A stretch of DNA of 64,000 bases from Macropodus opercularis. Taxonomy: Eukaryota > Chordata > Actinopteri > Anabantiformes > Osphronemidae. The stretch covers positions 18,324,501 to 18,388,500 of the forward strand of contig CM061090.1 in the NCBI GenBank assembly GCA_030770545.1, read 5' to 3'. Each line of letters begins with the position of its first letter. Within the stretch, counting starts at the first letter, position 1. This document shows positions 59,594 to 64,000 of this stretch, one piece after another. The notes beneath the pieces were generated by a model, which ran no database searches, had not been told where the DNA came from, and saw only the letters and a program-made list of their open reading frames with translations. The position numbers and the translations under genes were made by a program.

Positions 59594-62500
59594 GTTGAAC
59601 TTAATTGCTTAAAGCCAATTTGTGCATTCAGCATCCTCCTGTTGCCATAGCTACCTGCTATAGTAACCGTTTCAATCCCAGTCTGTGAATTAGGGCAGCC
59701 TCTCTACAGATGTCACATTCAACCAAAACATTTATGTCAGCACAGACTGCTCTCAGTGCCAGTGTGCTGACCCAGCCTGCAACATTAATAATGTTAGCGT
59801 CATCCCCTCACCCCGACCGGTTGAAGCAGATGGCCGCCCTGGGCCTGGTTCTGCTGGGAGTCTCTTCTGCTTAAGGTTCTTTCTCTCCACTGTTGACCTG
59901 GTGCTGCTCAAGTGGGGCTTGTTGTGTATTATTGTGTAACTTCTTTTCCATATTAATTTAAACAAAAACTTGATCATAATAATAATCTTGTACCAAATAT
60001 ACAATAAAATGTAGGGATACAGAAAAAAAACAAAAACATGCAAACAGTGTGTGCGTGTGTGTGTGTGGGGGGGGGAGCACATGGACACACAAATAGCTCC
60101 AGCATACGTAGCTCTTGCTTATCTTTGTGTGTTTGTCTGTGTGATGCACATGCATATCAGCATCTAAACCACATTTGCAATTCACAGCAGCCTCCCTCGC
60201 ACATTGTCCCAATCTCTGCCTACTTATACTTTTTTTTTTGTTGTTTTCCTCTGTGCATTGTTTTGGCCTGCAGCTATTGTATCTGTTTAGATTGACTGGT
60301 GGTTTGGCTTTACCTCTTGGCTTCAGGATGGGGAATGAGGGTAGCAAAGAAGGGGGTAGATAACAGAGAGAGACTAGGTCTTGATCACCCACTCTGGAAG
60401 AGAGGAGATGCAAACATTACTCCAAGATGCCTCCCACCAACGGATATGGGACATGCTTGCTTTCGTCTTTGTCTTCCTCAATCTCCTGTCTCTCCTTTGT
60501 ACTGTAAGCATTCCCTGCCACTCAGCCACGCACTTTTCCTCCTCAAATCCCATCCCATACTCCTTGATTCTGTCTCCCCTTATTTCTCCCCTCTCAGGTT
60601 CTCTAGAAGGAAGGAGAGCCAGTGATTAGGAGGCGTTAGAGAGAATGGACGTGCTGTTCCCATGAAGCGCTCTGTGCTGTCAACACCAGCTTTGGTGGAA
60701 CAGAATCAGATAAAACAGAAGAAAAAAAGACATTCTGTGTGTTTGTGTGTGTATGTGTGAAGGGGAGGGGGGGAGGGGTCAATTAAGTGTGTATCCTGCC
60801 AACACCACTGAGACACATGACTCTCTTGCCTACTACTATAAAGTCAGCGCGCCCTTCAGCTGAACTTTTGCTCACTTGGGCTCTGCAGAGCAGGGGCAAG
60901 ATGAAGAGCAGAGGTGGGGAAAGAGGGTAGAAGCAGCAAAAGGAGTGAGTCACAGTGGTGGAATTAATCCCCCGACACACACACACATACACACCTACCT
61001 CCCATGCACTCGCACACACGCACACAAATATTTGGCAACAGACGGACTGAGTGATGTGACACTTTGGCAGGGGACGGGGAGACTGGGGGTTGTAGAGAGC
61101 AGTCTGGCGTGAGTCTTCCACGGCAAAGAGAGCAGCAGAAGTTCCAGTGGCGTTATCAGCTGCCTGCTGTGATTGTTTTCTCTCTCTCTCTCTCTCTTTC
61201 AGTTCATAAACTCATGTTTTTCTGTAAAGATTAGCAATTAGCAGTTATTATTATGCTATGGCAAGAGCAGCGGCGTCGGGATTCACTGTACGTTCACTGA
61301 TCCTATTAACGGGTCAGCATACAAGTAAAACAGGATGTCCCAGTGTTACTGTATGTTACCTAAATATGCAGTGACTTAATGCCACATTGAGAAAAATGTG
61401 TTGAAATTATGTTTGTGCATAAAGAAATGAGCTGGTAATAAAAGGAAAAAACAAAGCACATGACACACATATGTTATTACTAACAGCAGAGACACTGTTA
61501 CAAAAATAGTGAAAAGCATCTGTGACGCTTTTTAACAATGTGCCAATAAAATTCCATTTCAAAAGGAATCTGATTAACTGCTCTCCAGCATAAAGGGAAA
61601 TTGTTGATTGGCACTAGAGAAGACTTTTGAAATGGTCATTTGTTATTTCCATTTGTTACAATAGTGGTTATGTCATATATATGTCATTATGGCCCAAAGT
61701 TGCTCTGCTTAAATGTCTTCAAACCAATTCACCAATTCTAGCTTAACCTAGAAATCGTTGATAATATTTTCACAATCATTTCCCAAACGTTCAAATAAAA
61801 TGTAAAAGTGGCAGATAAAGAACAAATGTTCTTATATACATTATACATATTTAATTTATATACTATGCGTCTGTTTCCCGCTTACACACCTTTTAACATT
61901 CATCTCAAATCTGCAGTTGCTGTTGTGTTTCCACTGTTATGTTAATGATGTTTACAGTGTCACACAGAGTTCTTAAACTCCGTGCAGGTCCCACGCGTCT
62001 ACCTGCTAAGTGGCCCAACAGCCTCTTTGTTCGCTCGTAGCCAAATTAGCAGGACGTAGGAGAGAAAACAGCACGTGTTCACTGCATATTCTCATTTGCA
62101 GTGGCCACGCATCATGTGCTTAGAGAAAATCAAGCGGTACCATCAGAATATAAAAGAGGCTGACATTTAACTAGAATGTAGTTCTGTGCTTGTGTGCTGG
62201 TGTCTACTTAATCATAGTTACCTCTAGTTTTTGCTCTTCTTTCTTCTTCTGCCGTCCCCCCCCCCCAACACACCAACAATTAAAGTACCAATGTGCCAAT
62301 TTGCTGTGCATTTTGGGGGGTGCCTCTATTTGCGGGCGTTTTGATTGACAGTGACAGGAGGAGACGGAGGGAGCGGAGCGAGAGGAAGCAAGGAAGCCAG
62401 AAGAGAAGGAACAAAGGAGGAATGACAGAGTGAGAGTGAGTGGCGATTCTCTCATGCTGAGTGAGTAGAGTGTCAAAACAGGACTGAAGTGTAGCGGCGT

Positions 62501-64000
62501 CATGAAAGATTGAATACTCAGCGAGACTCCATGTTCCACATAGCATGTACAGACAGATGGGAACCGACAGACAGAGAGGGAGTCGCAGTCATAATGTAGT
62601 TTGAAAACATACAGAGGGACGGGAGGTTCAGGGAAAACATCATCACAGCGGGGAAGCTTCCTGCTGCAGTGGGTAATAACGCTAATATAGTATAGTTATG
62701 GATCTGAGTTTGACATCTTAAATTAAAGGCGCACTATCACTCTCTGCGGTTAGCTGTTCCCCAACTCTCCCCTGTTTGCTATCGCTTTGTGCGACTGCTC
62801 AATAAAGCTGCAACCACCATAAAAAAACCATCTTTAAAACATCATCTAGCAGCTCTCGTAATCTCAGAATTTACTGAAATGCTCAAGACCCGAATCACAA
62901 ATCTAATCCGGGCGTTCCTAAAAAGCACTCCACCTGTTCTTCTGCGACTGGTGCGTACGCCTTTGGTCACTAATTGGCACTTATGGGGAAACCCCTCCCA
63001 TGTACCCTCTTCCCTCCATCACTCCTCACATGCACATATTCCGCACACACCCGGGAAGATAGACTGACCTCATTCACAGGGCTTGAGGGGCTACATTAAA
63101 GGGTCTCTCACTCTGTCCCTGGCAGATTGTCAAAAAGCAGGTGGTCAGTATAAGTGAGAATCATGCCCTAGTTTAGCTACCTCTGTTGGGAACCAAGTGG
63201 CCTTTGGACAAGATTTTTAATGGATAGCAGTGTTCTATGAAGATAAGGACGTTTACGATACATGGCATCAGCTTTCTGTCCACTGTGTTTCCTGTTTAAC
63301 CTGAGATTGGATTCTGGTGGTTTGTGATTGGGCCTACACACGAATCTTGGGGGACATTTCTTCGTAAAACCCTCAACTAGAAAGACAGAACTCTCACGGC
63401 AATACATTTTCAAGTCTGACTTCTCCACAGGTACTGTATGTTGCGTCCACATTGTTTGCATTGCCCCCGTTACTTAACGTATTTTATATGTTTTATGACG
63501 CAAACGTGGCCCTGAAGACTTGTGCAGCAATACCAAGACACGCGAAATGCACGGAGAGATACCCGCACTCAAACAGCACGCGGCTATAAATCATTTAAAG
63601 CACAAGTCTTCGCTGAGAAATGCTTCAGATAAAAACAGCCCACCTGAGTCCAGAAGCACATAGATCAATCATGTATCACAAGAAAGTCAAGGGAAGAGTG
63701 GGATAACAGAAAGATGAGGGGGGGATTCTCAGCTTTCAGCATCCTGAATTGCAGGAGAAGGTTGTTGTATGTGAGAGTGATGTTACACGGAGTGGTCATA
63801 ATACACTCTGCATGTGCACGTTTGTATATGTAGTTTTTAGGTCCAGGCTATCTATGCACACCATGCATAATGCAGTGGACGTTCAACCTAGTGTGAAATT
63901 AGCACTGCTTACAAACAAGCAGCGCACGCATTGAGTCTGAGTCACTACTGGCCAGTCCTCTCCTCCTGCAGCCTCTGTTTTTATTGTTTTGTTTTAGTTA
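59594..64000. other. Upstream noncoding region, distal part
   Basis: About 4.4 kb to the right edge. It has TG and CA repeats near 60050 and 60978 and a CT repeat near 61180. Open frames are short and unrecognised. No RNA gene or second transposon is seen. Confidence 0.65.

Noticed and set aside
59410..59634. A 74-codon frame overlapping the right end of the hAT element
   Set aside because: It crosses the transposon boundary and does not resemble a transposase; it is a chance frame.
1..64000. CRISPR arrays, bacterial operons, ribosomal RNA
   Set aside because: The intron-containing vertebrate gene shows this is eukaryotic nuclear DNA. The only regular repeats are microsatellites, with no spacer structure. 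I saw no convincing tRNA, though I could not run a tRNA search.

Overview
This window is vertebrate nuclear DNA, almost certainly from a teleost fish. It carries most of one gene on the minus strand: ppargc1a, which encodes the transcriptional coactivator PGC-1alpha. The identification rests on ten coding exons with matching splice sites. In order they give the start MAWDRCNQDSVW, the acidic activation domain, the LKKLL nuclear-receptor box, the ELLKYL motif, the GSPFENKTIERTLSVE block, LTPPTTPPHK, the DHDYCQ HCF-binding motif, DQEIRAELNKHFGHP, an SR-rich tract, the YDSYEEYQHERL segment and an RNA-recognition motif. A teleost origin is inferred from the Ser-, Gln- and Asp-rich enlargement of exon 5 (I recall such insertions being described in fish PGC-1alpha), the compact introns, abundant CA/GA microsatellites and a small hAT transposon. 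I do not name a species.

Layout (the gene reads right to left). The start codon is at 30079. Exon 1 is at 30032-30079, exon 2 at 27214-27393, exon 3 at 14701-14895, exon 4 at 13642-13767, and a very large exon 5 starts at 12510 and ends between 11169 and 11234. Exon 6 is at 9940-10013. One exon equal to mammalian exons 7+8 is at 5264-6500. The equivalents of mammalian exons 9, 10 and 11 are at 2435-2555, 599-720 and 125-276. The last roughly 30 residues, the stop codon and the 3' UTR lie beyond the left edge. About 1,177 codons are visible, against about 798 for the whole human protein. Most of the excess is in exon 5, which contains a stretch resembling PGC-1beta rather than mammalian PGC-1alpha.

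The right half (about 30.3-64 kb) is upstream, intergenic or distal regulatory DNA. I found no convincing protein-coding gene there. It holds a likely proximal promoter next to exon 1, microsatellites, a 26-base G run, and an 879-bp non-autonomous hAT-type element with intact 8-bp target duplications at 58.7-59.6 kb.

The main points for follow-up are the PGC-1beta-like block in exon 5, an exon 5/6 reading-phase conflict that suggests either an unusual donor or a truncated N-terminal isoform, a proline at the AMPK site equivalent to mouse Thr177, an apparent exon 7/8 fusion, and a possible alternative acceptor before exon 7. Residue numbers below assume the exon 5 donor at 11234.
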